From the NCBI RefSeq assembly GCF_014873765.1, contig NZ_JADBGG010000020.1, positions 1 to 64,000 of the forward strand: a stretch of 64,000 nt of DNA, written 5' to 3'. A program made the translations under genes and the position numbers. Each line of letters opens with the position of its first letter. Position 1 is the first letter of the stretch. Under the pieces are notes generated by a model. It was not told the DNA's origin, ran no database searches, and saw only the letters and a program-made list of their open reading frames with translations. This stretch comes from Desulfomicrobium macestii (GTDB lineage: Bacteria > Desulfobacterota > Desulfovibrionia > Desulfovibrionales > Desulfomicrobiaceae). Shown one piece after another: positions 31,234 to 39,525 of this stretch.

Positions 31234-31476
31234 ATGCACCAGGTGAACATTCACGATGCCAAGACGAATTTGTCCCGCCTGATCGAGCAGGCAGTCAACG
31301 GAGAACCCTTTGTCATCGCCAAGGCCGGTAAGCCCATGGTTACCGTCTCCGCGTTCAAGGCACCGCCGGATCCCGCAAAAAGGATCGGTTTTTTGCAGGG
31401 CATGATCGAAGTCCCGGACGATTTTGATTCCATGGGCAAGGAAGAAATACAGCGCCTGTTTGAAGGTGCCAGATGA
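31234..31476 (+). CDS. Phd/YefM-type antitoxin
   Basis: An 80-residue antitoxin. MHQVNIHDAKTNLSRLIEQA is the classical Phd/YefM DNA-binding start, followed by GEPFVIAKAGKPMVTVSAF. The acidic C-terminus (PDDFDSMGKEEIQRLFEGA) would bind the toxin. GGAGGG precedes the ATG at 31234; longer in-frame starts extend into noncoding DNA. Its stop overlaps the PIN toxin start by ATGA. Confidence 0.88.
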   Translation: MHQVNIHDAKTNLSRLIEQAVNGEPFVIAKAGKPMVTVSAFKAPPDPAKRIGFLQGMIEVPDDFDSMGKEEIQRLFEGAR

Positions 31477-31865
31477 AACTGCTCCTCGATACGCACATGC
31501 TGCTGTGGGCGGCGGCTGGTACCTTGCCCGGCAAGGCCGAGAGCATGATAGTCGACACAAGCAACACGCTGTACTTCAGTTCCGCGAGCATCTGGGAGAT
31601 CGGCATCAAGAAAAGCCTTGGAAGAAGCGACTTCAGAGTCGATCCGGAAGTGTTGCGGCGAGGCCTGCTGGACAACCAGTACAACGAGCTGTGCATCACA
31701 AGCCTGCATGCCTTGGCGGTCATCGACCTGCCAATGTTCCATAAGGACCCTTTCGACAGGATGCTGCTGGCGCAGGCCAAGAGCGAGGGAATAACCCTGC
31801 TCACATCGGACGCCATCATGCGCGACTACCCCGGCCCGGTGCTGTTTGTGCCGAAGACACCGTGA
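31473..31865 (+). CDS. PIN-domain toxin
   Basis: A 130-residue PIN ribonuclease. The acidic site residues are in LLLDTHMLLWAA, FSSASIWEIGIKKS and DPFDRMLLAQAK, followed by the typical LLTSDAIMRDYP. This subgroup pairs with Phd-type antitoxins, as here. Translation is coupled to the antitoxin. It is the second PIN toxin in the window after VapC at 18633, and the sequences differ enough to be separate acquisitions. Target RNA unknown. Confidence 0.9.
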   Translation: MKLLLDTHMLLWAAAGTLPGKAESMIVDTSNTLYFSSASIWEIGIKKSLGRSDFRVDPEVLRRGLLDNQYNELCITSLHALAVIDLPMFHKDPFDRMLLAQAKSEGITLLTSDAIMRDYPGPVLFVPKTP

Positions 31866-32187
31866 AGCAAGGGGACTTGTCGTCCGGATAGCGACGCAAC
31901 ATATGGTCGTATGCCGGGAATAATGACGGGAGAGATCTCTCGGAAATGCGTAAGGGGCTGGATTTTTACATCCGCCCCTTTTTTTATGGTGGCGCGCCAG
32001 GGAGAATTCGACCCCTTGGACGATAGTTTCTAAGCACTGACAAGTAGAATTTTCGGCATATGATGCCGTGCACCCGGAATTGCTTTTTATTGTGGGGTTC
32101 CTCAGTGGTTAAGCCATGAAATCAGGCTTGCCCACAGGGGAAGACAGTCACAGGGGCCATGGACAAACAATAACCGTAGAGTTATAA
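31866..32187. other. Intergenic stretch with tRNA remnant
   Basis: Holds a terminator and a partial copy of the 3' end of the tRNA-Arg gene (31952-32015). The rest, up to the higB start, shows no gene. Confidence 0.5.
31952..32015. repeat. Partial copy of terminator and tRNA-Arg 3' end
   Basis: A hairpin (AAGGGGC...GCCCCTT plus T-run) is followed by TGGCGCGCCAGGGAG and then ATTCGACCCC. The order and bases match 32819-32886, which is a hairpin followed by the 3' end and T-arm of the tRNA-Arg gene. With that gene it forms direct repeats on both sides of higBA, as left by integration into a tRNA. Confidence 0.7.
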
Positions 32188-32514
32188 ATGAAAATCTGGA
32201 AGGTTGAATTGCTGGAAGAAGCCCTAGGGGAGTTCAAAGAGCTTCCCGCTGAGATTCGCGCCCGTTTTCAGAGAATTTTTGGGTTGGTGGCGGACATGGG
32301 GCAAGACGCGTTGTGCATGCCTCATGCACGGCGTATCCAAGGCCGGATATGGGAGATGAGGGCCCAGGGCCGGGACGGAATAGCCAGGGGACTTTATGTG
32401 ATGGTGACCGGGCGGCGGGTGGTCGTTGTTCGATTCTTCGTTAAGAAAACACAGAAGACGCCGCTCAACGAAATACACTTGGCTTTGAAAAGATGTGGAG
32501 AAAATGAAATATGA
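32188..32514 (+). CDS. higB: HigB/RelE-family toxin
   Basis: A 108-residue RelE-superfamily ribonuclease of the phage Gp49/HigB type. Landmarks are LPAEIRARFQRIFGLV, HARRIQGRIWEMRAQGRDG and the C-terminal GRRVVVVRFFVKKTQKTP, the usual toxin core. HigB cuts mRNA on translating ribosomes. The toxin gene comes before its antitoxin, the order typical of higBA. It overlaps the antitoxin gene by ATGA. Confidence 0.9.
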   Translation: MKIWKVELLEEALGEFKELPAEIRARFQRIFGLVADMGQDALCMPHARRIQGRIWEMRAQGRDGIARGLYVMVTGRRVVVVRFFVKKTQKTPLNEIHLALKRCGENEI

Positions 32515-32813
32515 TCGACGCAAAAGCCGTACATAATCAGATGTTGCAGGACGACCCGGAATATGCGCGGGAATATGATGCTCTGGAACAGGAATTCGCG
32601 TTCATCAAGAAAATGATCCTGGCCAGGAAGCGGGCGGGCATGAGCCAGGCCGACGTTGCCCGGCGAATGGGCATCAGTCAGCCGCGAGTGGCCAAGATCG
32701 AAAGCGGCTCCAACATCAGTCTGGATATTCTCAGGCGCTACGCCAAGGCCACGGGCTCCGATCTGGTGATTGATTTTGCTGTGCCGGTGAATGAGCGGCG
32801 GACACTTCGATAA
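32511..32813 (+). CDS. higA: HigA-type XRE antitoxin
   Basis: A 100-residue helix-turn-helix antitoxin. The XRE domain is RAGMSQADVARRMGISQPRV followed by AKIESGSNISLDILRRYAKA, with intact recognition helix. It should repress the operon and neutralise HigB. The stop is directly followed by a strong terminator and then by the tRNA-Arg gene on the opposite strand, so the module is wedged against the tRNA. Confidence 0.92.
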   Translation: MIDAKAVHNQMLQDDPEYAREYDALEQEFAFIKKMILARKRAGMSQADVARRMGISQPRVAKIESGSNISLDILRRYAKATGSDLVIDFAVPVNERRTLR

Positions 32814-32818
32814 AGAAG

Positions 32819-32856
32819 AAGGGGTTAGATTTTTTATATCTAACCCCTTGTTTTTA
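32819..32856. terminator. Bidirectional terminator between higA and tRNA-Arg
   Basis: AAGGGGTTAGATA and TATCTAACCCCTT pair perfectly, with T-rich flanks. A diverged copy is at 31952-31985. Confidence 0.85.
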
Positions 32857-32859
32857 TGA

Positions 32860-32936
32860 TGGCGCGCCAGGGAGGACTCGAACCCCCGACCGATTGCTTA
32901 GAAGGCAATTGCTCTATCCGCCTGAGCTACTGGCGC
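32860..32936 (-). tRNA. tRNA-Arg(TCT)
   Basis: A 77-base cloverleaf on the minus strand: acceptor GCGCCAG/CTGGCGC, D-arm from TAGCTCAG, anticodon stem ATTGC/GCAAT with loop CTTCTAA (anticodon TCT, Arg AGA codon), T-arm with GGTTCGAGTCC, and encoded CCA. Its 3' end is the part duplicated at 31990-32015. Confidence 0.95.
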
Positions 32937-33132
32937 GCAAAATGGAAGCATTCCCTATTTTTTCCGGGGCTGAAAGTCAAGTGCAGGTCCGGGCTTTTTC
33001 TGTTGCTCCCGGCCCGGGAAACTTCTATGAATTCTCTCCGGATTGTCGGCCCTTGCGGCTTCAGTCTGTCGCCGCACCCGCGTTTTGACTCCCATTTTTT
33101 CGGGGCGGCTTTTTTTCAATCTTTTCCCCCAA

Positions 33133-34362
33133 ATGCACATGACCTTTGCCTCCTTTGCCGAATTCGAATCGTATCTGGACAGTCTGGGACTTTTTTCCAT
33201 GCAGCTCGGCCTGTCGCGCATGCACGAGGCCCTTGGCCTCATGGGCCTTGAGCGCCCCTCCGCCTCGGTCGTGCATGTGGTCGGGACCAACGGCAAGGGC
33301 TCCACGTCCGGATTTTTGGAGGCGCTGGCGCGGGCTCATGGCCTGGCCACGGGTGTGTACAACTCGCCGCATCTGGCCAGCGTGCGCGAGCGCATCCGCG
33401 TGCGCGGGGTCATGGTTCCCGAAGAAGGCTGGCTGGCCGGCGCCAATGCGGTCATGGACAGGTGCGCGGGCGTGGGGCTGACCTATTTCGAGCTGCTGAC
33501 GGTCATGGCGCTCTACATTTTTGAGCGGGAGGGCCTTGATCTGATCATCCTTGAGGCGGGGCTCGGCGGAACGCATGACGCCACCTGCGCCATCCCGGCC
33601 GATCTTGCGGTCATGACCCCGGTGGGCCTGGACCATGAGCAGATCCTGGGCCCGAACCTGGCGGACATAGCCCGCGACAAGAGCGGGGCCCTGGGTCGTT
33701 GTCCGGCCGTGACGGGCGCGCAGGAAGAAGCCGTGATGGAAATTTTCCGGCAGGCCGGGGCAGGGCATCCGCTCGTCAGCCTTGAGGACTGCCGCACCTC
33801 CTCCGGATTTCTCATCCCGGCGGGCCCGGCATCCCTGCTGCTGCCCCCCGCGTCCCTGCCCGGCCATCCTCCGTATCAGCTGCGCAACGCCGCCTTGGCC
33901 GCTCTGGCCTGGAGCCGTCTGGCCCAGGCCCGGGGCTGGCAATTTGACGCGGCACTGTGTACACAAGTCCTTGGCACAACGCGATTTTTCGGGCGTTTTT
34001 GCAGTCATGGGCGGATTCTGGTGGACGGCGCCCACAATCCCATGGGGCTGACCGCCCTGTGCGAGGCGCTGGAGGCGGCCGGGGAGCATTTCGACGTGCT
34101 CGTCTTTCAGGCCATGCGCGACAAGACGCTGGAACCTGCCGTGCTGGAACGCCTGCGGGCTCTGGCGGATACCGTCGTGATTCCGGGCCTGCAGGTGGAG
34201 CGCGCCTTCGCCGCCCGTGAACTGGCGGCGCTTTTTGGCTCCGGGACCCTGGCGACGCAGGATTTGCAAGAGGCCCTGCGTCAGGAAGGATCGGTGCTGC
34301 TTTGCGGCTCCCTGTATCTGGTGGGGGCCTATTACGAACTTTTTCCGGAACAGCTTTTGTAG
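33133..34362 (+). CDS. folC: Dihydrofolate/folylpolyglutamate synthase
   Basis: A 409-residue Mur-ligase-family enzyme that adds glutamate to dihydropteroate and folates. The ATP loop is VVGTNGKGSTSGF near residue 50, followed by GVYNSPHLASVRERIRV, LTYFELLTVMAL, LEAGLGGTHDATC and VDGAHNPMGL in the C-terminal domain. All family motifs are intact. The start is taken at ATG 33133; a second ATG two codons later is equally possible, and neither has a strong ribosome site. The gene is followed after nine bases by selA. Confidence 0.92.
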   Translation: MHMTFASFAEFESYLDSLGLFSMQLGLSRMHEALGLMGLERPSASVVHVVGTNGKGSTSGFLEALARAHGLATGVYNSPHLASVRERIRVRGVMVPEEGWLAGANAVMDRCAGVGLTYFELLTVMALYIFEREGLDLIILEAGLGGTHDATCAIPADLAVMTPVGLDHEQILGPNLADIARDKSGALGRCPAVTGAQEEAVMEIFRQAGAGHPLVSLEDCRTSSGFLIPAGPASLLLPPASLPGHPPYQLRNAALAALAWSRLAQARGWQFDAALCTQVLGTTRFFGRFCSHGRILVDGAHNPMGLTALCEALEAAGEHFDVLVFQAMRDKTLEPAVLERLRALADTVVIPGLQVERAFAARELAALFGSGTLATQDLQEALRQEGSVLLCGSLYLVGAYYELFPEQLL

Positions 34363-34371
34363 GGAGGTCCG

Positions 34372-35769
34372 GTGTCTTCTCTTTTCAGACATATTCCGTC
34401 CGTCGACCGTTTTCTGCAGGACCTGGAACAGGAGCGCTCTCTGGCAGATCTTCCGCGCCAGATGCTCAAGGATCTGGTGGGTGAGTTCCTGGATCTCTGC
34501 CGCGAGGAGATCCGCGCCGGAGTGGTCACGGACGAGAGCGCCCTGGCCTTCACTACCCTGGCCGCACGAGCCGGGGCCTACGTGCGGACGCGTTCCCGGC
34601 CTCATTTCAGGCGGGTCGTCAACGCCACGGGCGTGGTCATCCACACCAACCTCGGCCGTTCCATCCTGGCTGAAGAGGCCGTCCTGGCCGTGGCCGAGGG
34701 CTGCCGCCATTATTCCAACCTGGAGATGGACCTGGACACGGGCCAGCGCGGGAGCCGTTATTCCCACGTCGAAAAGCTGCTCTGCCGCCTGACCGGGGCC
34801 GAGGCGGGCCTGGTGGTCAACAACAACGCCGCCGCCGTGCTGCTGGTCCTCGACACCCTGGCCAAGGGCCGCGAGGTCGTGGTCTCGCGCGGGCAGTTGG
34901 TCGAGATCGGCGGGTCGTTCCGCATCCCCGAGGTCATGAAGAAGAGCGGGGCCGTGCTGCGCGAGGTCGGGGCCACCAACCGCACTCACCTGCGCGACTA
35001 CGCGGAGGCTATCGGCCCGGACACCGCCATGCTCATGAAGGTGCACACTTCCAACTACCGCATCATAGGGTTTCACAAGGAAGTGGACCTGTCCGATCTG
35101 GTGACGCTGGGCCGTGAGCGCGGCCTGTCCACCTTCGAGGATCTGGGCAGTGGCAATCTTTTCGATTTTTCACCTTATGGGTTCATGCCCGAACCCACGG
35201 TGCAGCAAGTGCTGAGGAGCGGAGTGGATGTGGTCACCTTCAGCGGCGACAAGCTGCTGGGCGGCCCTCAGGCCGGAGTGATCGTCGGGCGCCGGGAATT
35301 CATCGAGCGCATCAAGAAAAACCAGCTCAACCGCGCCCTGCGCATCGACAAGATGACCCTGGCCGCCCTGGAGGCGACCCTGCGCCTGTATCTCGATCCG
35401 GAACAGGCCCGGCGCAGCGTGCCGACCCTGGCCATGATCACGGCCGCGCCGAAGGAGCTGCATGCCCGGGCCGGGCGTCTGCGGCGCAGGCTGTCCCGGG
35501 ATCTCGCCGGGTTGGCCTTGGTGACGGTCAAGCCCGGATTTTCGCGCGTGGGCGGCGGCTCCTTCCCGGAACAGGACCTGCCGACCACGCTGGTCAGCGT
35601 CGCGCCCACGGGCATGGACGTTGACTCCCTGCGTCAGGGCCTGTTGGCCGAGGACATCCCGGTCGTCGGGCGGGTGGAGGACGGCGCGTTCTGCCTCGAT
35701 CCACGCACGCTCATGGATGCGGAGTTCGCACTGGTGGCCGGTGCCATAAGGGCGGTCCTCACGCAGTGA
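34372..35769 (+). CDS. selA: L-seryl-tRNA(Sec) selenium transferase
   Basis: A 465-residue PLP enzyme that converts Ser-tRNA(Sec) to Sec-tRNA(Sec). The family N-terminus PSVDRFLQDLEQE, the glycine-rich VVNATGVVIHTNLGRSILAE and the PLP lysine (Lys294, in TFSGDKLLGGPQAG) are intact. The GTG start has a GGGAGG site. It implies that the organism makes selenoproteins (for example formate dehydrogenase or hydrogenase in sulfate reducers); selB, selD and selC are not in the window. Confidence 0.95.
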   Translation: MSSLFRHIPSVDRFLQDLEQERSLADLPRQMLKDLVGEFLDLCREEIRAGVVTDESALAFTTLAARAGAYVRTRSRPHFRRVVNATGVVIHTNLGRSILAEEAVLAVAEGCRHYSNLEMDLDTGQRGSRYSHVEKLLCRLTGAEAGLVVNNNAAAVLLVLDTLAKGREVVVSRGQLVEIGGSFRIPEVMKKSGAVLREVGATNRTHLRDYAEAIGPDTAMLMKVHTSNYRIIGFHKEVDLSDLVTLGRERGLSTFEDLGSGNLFDFSPYGFMPEPTVQQVLRSGVDVVTFSGDKLLGGPQAGVIVGRREFIERIKKNQLNRALRIDKMTLAALEATLRLYLDPEQARRSVPTLAMITAAPKELHARAGRLRRRLSRDLAGLALVTVKPGFSRVGGGSFPEQDLPTTLVSVAPTGMDVDSLRQGLLAEDIPVVGRVEDGAFCLDPRTLMDAEFALVAGAIRAVLTQ

Positions 35770-35892
35770 TTTTTTGAGTGGCCCGGCAGTGCGCCCGTCG
35801 CATGCCTGCCGAACGATTTTTGTACGCCGCGCATGCGGACAATCGAAAGGACGCGCGTCCCGGCACAGGGAGCGCGGCAAAGGAGAATGTCA

Positions 35893-37008
35893 ATGACCAA
35901 GGTTCTGGTGCGGCCGGAGATGGAGGGTTTCAAACCCTATTCGCCCGGCCTGTCCATCGATGAGATAAAGAAACGTTACGGCCTGCCCCGGGTCGTCAAG
36001 ATGGCCAGCAACGAGAACCCGCTGGGCACGTCCCCCGTGGTTCAGGAGCGGCTCAGAAATGTCAGTTCCCTGGCTTTCCGCTATGCCCAGGCAGGCTCTC
36101 CGGCCCTGACCGAGGCCCTGGCCGTGCATCTGGGCGTGCCCGCGTCCTGCGTGGTGGCGGGCAATGGTTCCGACGAGATCATCGATCTTTTGCTGCGCGT
36201 GGTGGCCCGGCCCGGCGTGGACAACGTGGTGGCCTTCAATCCGTGCTTCAGCATCTACGACGTGCAGTCCCGGCTGTGCGGGGTGGAGTTTCGGCAGGCC
36301 AGGCTGAACGCCGACTTCTCCTTTCCTTTCGACAAACTTCTGTCCCTGACCGACGAGAACACCGCCCTTGTCTTCGTTACCAATCCGGACAACCCCTCGG
36401 GCCATGCCTGTCCGGCCTCGGATCTGGTCGCGCTTGCGGCCCTGTTGCCGAAGCGCGCGCTCCTGGTGGTGGACGAGGCCTATGTCGATTTCGCCGAGCC
36501 GCTGGAGGCGTACAGCATGCTCCCGCACTTGGGCGAGATCCCCAATCTGGTCGTCCTGCGCACCTTTTCCAAGATGTACGGACTGGCGGGCCTGCGTCTG
36601 GGCTACGGGGTCATGCCCGAGTGGCTGGCGGACCTGCTGCTGCGGGTCAAACTGCCCTTCAGCGTGAACATTCTGGCCGAGCAGGCCGGGCTGGCCGCCC
36701 TGGACGACGACATCTTCGTGTCCCAGACCCTGCTTGTCGTGAGCGAAGGCCGTCGCCTGCTGGAGCGCGAGCTTTCGGCCATGGGCTGCAAGGTCTGGCC
36801 CTCGCAGGCGAATTTTCTGATGTTCGAGCCACCCATGGACGCGCGCACCCTTTTTGAGGCATTACTTGCCAAAGGGGTTATCATTCGGCCCCTTGGCAGC
36901 TATGGCATGCCTGAGAAACTGCGTGTCAGCATCGGCAACGAGGAAGAGAATCTGGAATTTCTGGCCAAAACAGCGGAGGTGTTGCGTGATCACGATCGTT
37001 ACTCTTGA
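35893..37008 (+). CDS. hisC: Histidinol-phosphate aminotransferase
   Basis: A 371-residue class II PLP aminotransferase of histidine biosynthesis. The substrate-binding start MASNENPLGTSP, AGNGSDEIIDLLLRV, VTNPDNPSGHACP and the PLP lysine (Lys227 in RTFSKMYGLAGLRLGYG) are all present. I use the ATG at 35893, seven bases after AGGAG; the ATG at 35887 is too close to that site. The 3' end overlaps cmk by 23 bases. Other aromatic aminotransferase activity is possible, as in many HisC. Confidence 0.93.
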   Translation: MTKVLVRPEMEGFKPYSPGLSIDEIKKRYGLPRVVKMASNENPLGTSPVVQERLRNVSSLAFRYAQAGSPALTEALAVHLGVPASCVVAGNGSDEIIDLLLRVVARPGVDNVVAFNPCFSIYDVQSRLCGVEFRQARLNADFSFPFDKLLSLTDENTALVFVTNPDNPSGHACPASDLVALAALLPKRALLVVDEAYVDFAEPLEAYSMLPHLGEIPNLVVLRTFSKMYGLAGLRLGYGVMPEWLADLLLRVKLPFSVNILAEQAGLAALDDDIFVSQTLLVVSEGRRLLERELSAMGCKVWPSQANFLMFEPPMDARTLFEALLAKGVIIRPLGSYGMPEKLRVSIGNEEENLEFLAKTAEVLRDHDRYS

Positions 37009-37651
37009 TGGACCGGCCGGGGTAGGCAAGACGACCATCGCCCGCGAGCTGGCGGACCGTCTGGGCATCGCCTATCTGGACACTGGAGCCATGTTCCGCT
37101 CCGTGGCGCTTTTTTTCGGGGACGGTGGCTGGGAACGGCCCGTTGATCAGCTGGTGCCCGAACTCAATCGTCTCGACTTCGACTTGGAAGGTACGGGAAA
37201 ATATTCCGAGCTGCTCCTGAACGGGCTGCCCCTGGCCCCGGAGATCCGCAAGGAGGAGGTCGGCCTGTGGGCCTCGCATCTGGCCCGCATCCCGGTGGTG
37301 CGCGATTTTCTGCGCCGCAACCAGCAGGCCATCGGCCGGAGCACCTCGCTTGTGGCCGAGGGCCGGGACATGGGCAGCGTGGTGTTTCCGGGCGCCCGGC
37401 ACAAGTTCTTCATGGACGCATCCATCGACGTGCGCGCCAAGCGCCGTCATGCGCAGCTCAAGGCCATGGGCATGGACGAGGACCTGGAGCGCATCCGCGG
37501 CCAGATCCGCATCCGCGACGATCAGGACCGCAATCGCGTGGTGGCTCCCCTGAAACCCGCCCTGGATGCGGTGATCATCGACACCAGCGCCCTGGATGCG
37601 GATCGGGTTCTGGAGAAGATTGTCGACCACATCCGGGAAAAAGGCCTCTAA
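36986..37651 (+). CDS. cmk: Cytidylate kinase
   Basis: A 221-residue P-loop kinase that makes CDP and dCDP from CMP and dCMP. The start MITIVTLDGPAGVGKTT contains the P-loop at residues 9-16, followed by LGIAYLDTGAMFRSVAL, LVAEGRDMGSVVFPGA and RIRIRDDQDRNRVVAPL, all normal for Cmk. The GTG at 36986 lies within the end of hisC and has a GGAGG site six bases upstream. The stop codon touches a 123-bp hairpin element. Confidence 0.93.
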   Translation: MITIVTLDGPAGVGKTTIARELADRLGIAYLDTGAMFRSVALFFGDGGWERPVDQLVPELNRLDFDLEGTGKYSELLLNGLPLAPEIRKEEVGLWASHLARIPVVRDFLRRNQQAIGRSTSLVAEGRDMGSVVFPGARHKFFMDASIDVRAKRRHAQLKAMGMDEDLERIRGQIRIRDDQDRNRVVAPLKPALDAVIIDTSALDADRVLEKIVDHIREKGL

Positions 37652-37772
37652 GACCGCTGAAAATCAATTCTGGACTGCGTTGCTCACCGTTTTTGAAGGG
37701 TTCATGTAGTCGGCTACACGTCACCCTCCAAAAACGGTTTGCGCCTTGCCAGAATCGATTTTCAGCGGTCTT
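37650..37772. repeat. 123-bp hairpin element (MITE/REP-like)
   Basis: Outer arms of 24 bp (left AAGACCGCTGAAAATCAATT then CTGG) pair with one mismatch; inner arms ACCGTTTTTG/CAAAAACGGT and TGTAG/CTACA continue the fold, so nearly the whole element forms one long hairpin. It begins inside the cmk stop codon. It may act as terminator and is probably a dispersed miniature element. Confidence 0.75.
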
Positions 37773-37814
37773 GCCGATTTATTGGGGGAGGGCGGCCACG
37801 CAGAGGAGGGCGGC

Positions 37815-38013
37815 CACGCAGGGCCGCCCCTACGGTTTTTTCGGGATGGGATATCGTTCACGCAGGGCCGCCCCTACGGTTTTTTTCGGGATGGGATATC
37901 GTTCACGCAGGGCCGCCCCTACGGTTTTTTTCGGGATGGGAGGGCGGTCACGTTGGGCCGCCCGTACGGTTTTGTTGGGATGGGATATCGTTCACGTGGG
38001 GCCGCCCGTACGG
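37815..38013. repeat. 44-45-bp tandem repeat, about 4.5 units
   Basis: Units start at 37815, 37859, 37904, 37949 and 37993. Each begins CACGCAGGGCCGCCCCTACG (or close), then a T-run and CGGGATGGGATATCGTT. The first three units are almost identical and the last two have diverged. The array runs right up to the mazG stop. Confidence 0.8.
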
Positions 38014-38014
38014 A

Positions 38015-38797
38015 TTATCGGCGGGTGGCCTTGATTTCGTCCCAGAGGGTGTCCATTTCTTCCAGGGAGAGCCTGTCCAGTTCCAGGCCGCGCTCCCTGG
38101 CCAATTTCTCCATGGCCTCGAAGCGTCCCAGGAACTTGGAGTTGGCCACGGCCAGGGCCGAGTTGGCCTTGATTCCACGCCGTCTGCCGTATTCCACCAG
38201 CGAAAACAGATAGTCCCCGAATTCCTCTTCCCGTGCCGCCGCGTCGTCCGTGGCCAGGGCGGCCTGCAGTTCGTTCCATTCCTCGGCCAGCTTTTTCTCC
38301 TGGTCCGCGTCCGTGGCCCAGGTGAAGCCCGTGCGGGCCGCCTTGGAGTTGATGCGGTAGGCGCGCAGCAGCGGCGGCAGGCTTGCGGGCAGGGAGGCGA
38401 ACACGCCGGGATCCTTGTCCTTTTCGGCCTTCTCCTGCTTCTTGATCTGTTCCCAGTTTTTGACCACTTCGGCCACGTCGGCGGCTTTTTCGCCGTAGAC
38501 GTGAGGATGGCGGCGGATCATCTTGGCCACGTTGCCGGCCAGCGCGGTCTGCAGGAAATCCGGGATCTCCCGGTCGTGGCAGCGGCCGATGAAGAGCAGC
38601 AGGAAAAGCACGTCGCCCAGTTCTTCGGCGATCTCGGACTTGTCGTCCTGACGGATGGCCTCCACCAGTTCGAAACATTCCTCCACCAGATAATCGCACA
38701 TGGACTGCGGGGTCTGCTCCTTGTCCCAGGGGCAGCCGTCCGGTCCGGTCAGGGTGTCGATGACTTCAATGATGCGTTCGAAATTATTCTTTTCCAC
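38015..38797 (-). CDS. mazG: Nucleoside triphosphate pyrophosphohydrolase MazG
   Basis: A 260-residue all-alpha NTP pyrophosphatase that removes aberrant or excess nucleotides. Two MazG domains are visible: the first has GCPWDKEQTPQSM, EECFELVEA and EELGDVLFLLLF (the E-x2-E and E-x2-D metal sites); the second, from about residue 160, has WNELQAALA and EEEFGDYLFSLVEYG. This is the long, two-domain form found near housekeeping genes. It overlaps the end of cvpA by 14 bases and is co-transcribed with it. Confidence 0.92.
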   Translation of the reverse strand: MEKNNFERIIEVIDTLTGPDGCPWDKEQTPQSMCDYLVEECFELVEAIRQDDKSEIAEELGDVLFLLLFIGRCHDREIPDFLQTALAGNVAKMIRRHPHVYGEKAADVAEVVKNWEQIKKQEKAEKDKDPGVFASLPASLPPLLRAYRINSKAARTGFTWATDADQEKKLAEEWNELQAALATDDAAAREEEFGDYLFSLVEYGRRRGIKANSALAVANSKFLGRFEAMEKLARERGLELDRLSLEEMDTLWDEIKATRR

Positions 38798-39356
38798 CAG
38801 GGGTTCCTTTCATTTCCTTGAGTTTTTCCACGACCCTCTTTTCCCACTCCTGCTGCAGCTCCTGGCTGCGGATCAGGAACTGGTCGCGCATTTCCTTGGG
38901 CAGGGCGTTCGAGAGCATGGTGTTGAAGGTGTTGACGTAGGGCATGATCTTCGACTCGGTCAGCATCGGTGACTTTGACGGCAGAAAGGCGGTCAGGGCC
39001 ATGACGATGATGCTGCACAGGAGTGCGCCCTTGAAGAGGCCGAGCGCTCCGCCGCCGATGCTGTCCACCCAGCCGAGCATGATCATCTGTAGAAGCTTTC
39101 TGATCAGGGATGCGAGCAGGAAAACCACTGCCACGACACCAAGAAAAATGGCCAGATAGGCTGCGAGCTTGGCCATGCCGGGGCCGCCCGGGAAGTTTTC
39201 GAACATTGCCGCGAGCTGCGCGTGATAGGTGTTGGCCAGCACGAAGCCCAGGATCAGCCCCAGAATGGAGGCGATCTCCTTGACGAGTCCGCGAAAAATG
39301 CCGCGCAGGCCCAAAAATCCCAGAATCACGCAGAAGACGATATCCAGAGTGTTCAT
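38784..39356 (-). CDS. CvpA family membrane protein
   Basis: A 190-residue protein with four hydrophobic segments in the first 125 residues (ILGFLGLRGIFRGLVKEIAS near 12; GWVDSIGGGALGLFKGALL near 95), the CvpA/colicin V production pattern, and a charged helical tail (LQQEWEKRVVEKLKEMKG). CvpA-like proteins are inner-membrane proteins with a role in envelope stress and colicin V export; the exact function is unknown. It is the first gene of a two-gene unit with mazG. Confidence 0.88.
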   Translation of the reverse strand: MNTLDIVFCVILGFLGLRGIFRGLVKEIASILGLILGFVLANTYHAQLAAMFENFPGGPGMAKLAAYLAIFLGVVAVVFLLASLIRKLLQMIMLGWVDSIGGGALGLFKGALLCSIIVMALTAFLPSKSPMLTESKIMPYVNTFNTMLSNALPKEMRDQFLIRSQELQQEWEKRVVEKLKEMKGTPGGKE

Positions 39357-39525
39357 GCTTAACCTCCCGGTCGTTGTGAGGGTCGGCTATCACAAAGGAT
39401 GCTGATCGGAAAGGGCGCACCGGGCACGACCTTGACAGTGCAGGGCGCACCTCGTAGACACGAAACCTCGGCTCGTCCGGACTTTTCTGACGGGCGCACG
39501 AGTCAAGAAACACGATGAGGTGACA

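Noticed and set aside
33061-35076. Minus-strand open frame of 671 codons over folC and selA
   Set aside because: It crosses two housekeeping genes on the other strand and resembles no protein family.
37815-38013. CRISPR array
   Set aside because: The repeats are directly adjacent with no unique spacers, and no cas genes are near.
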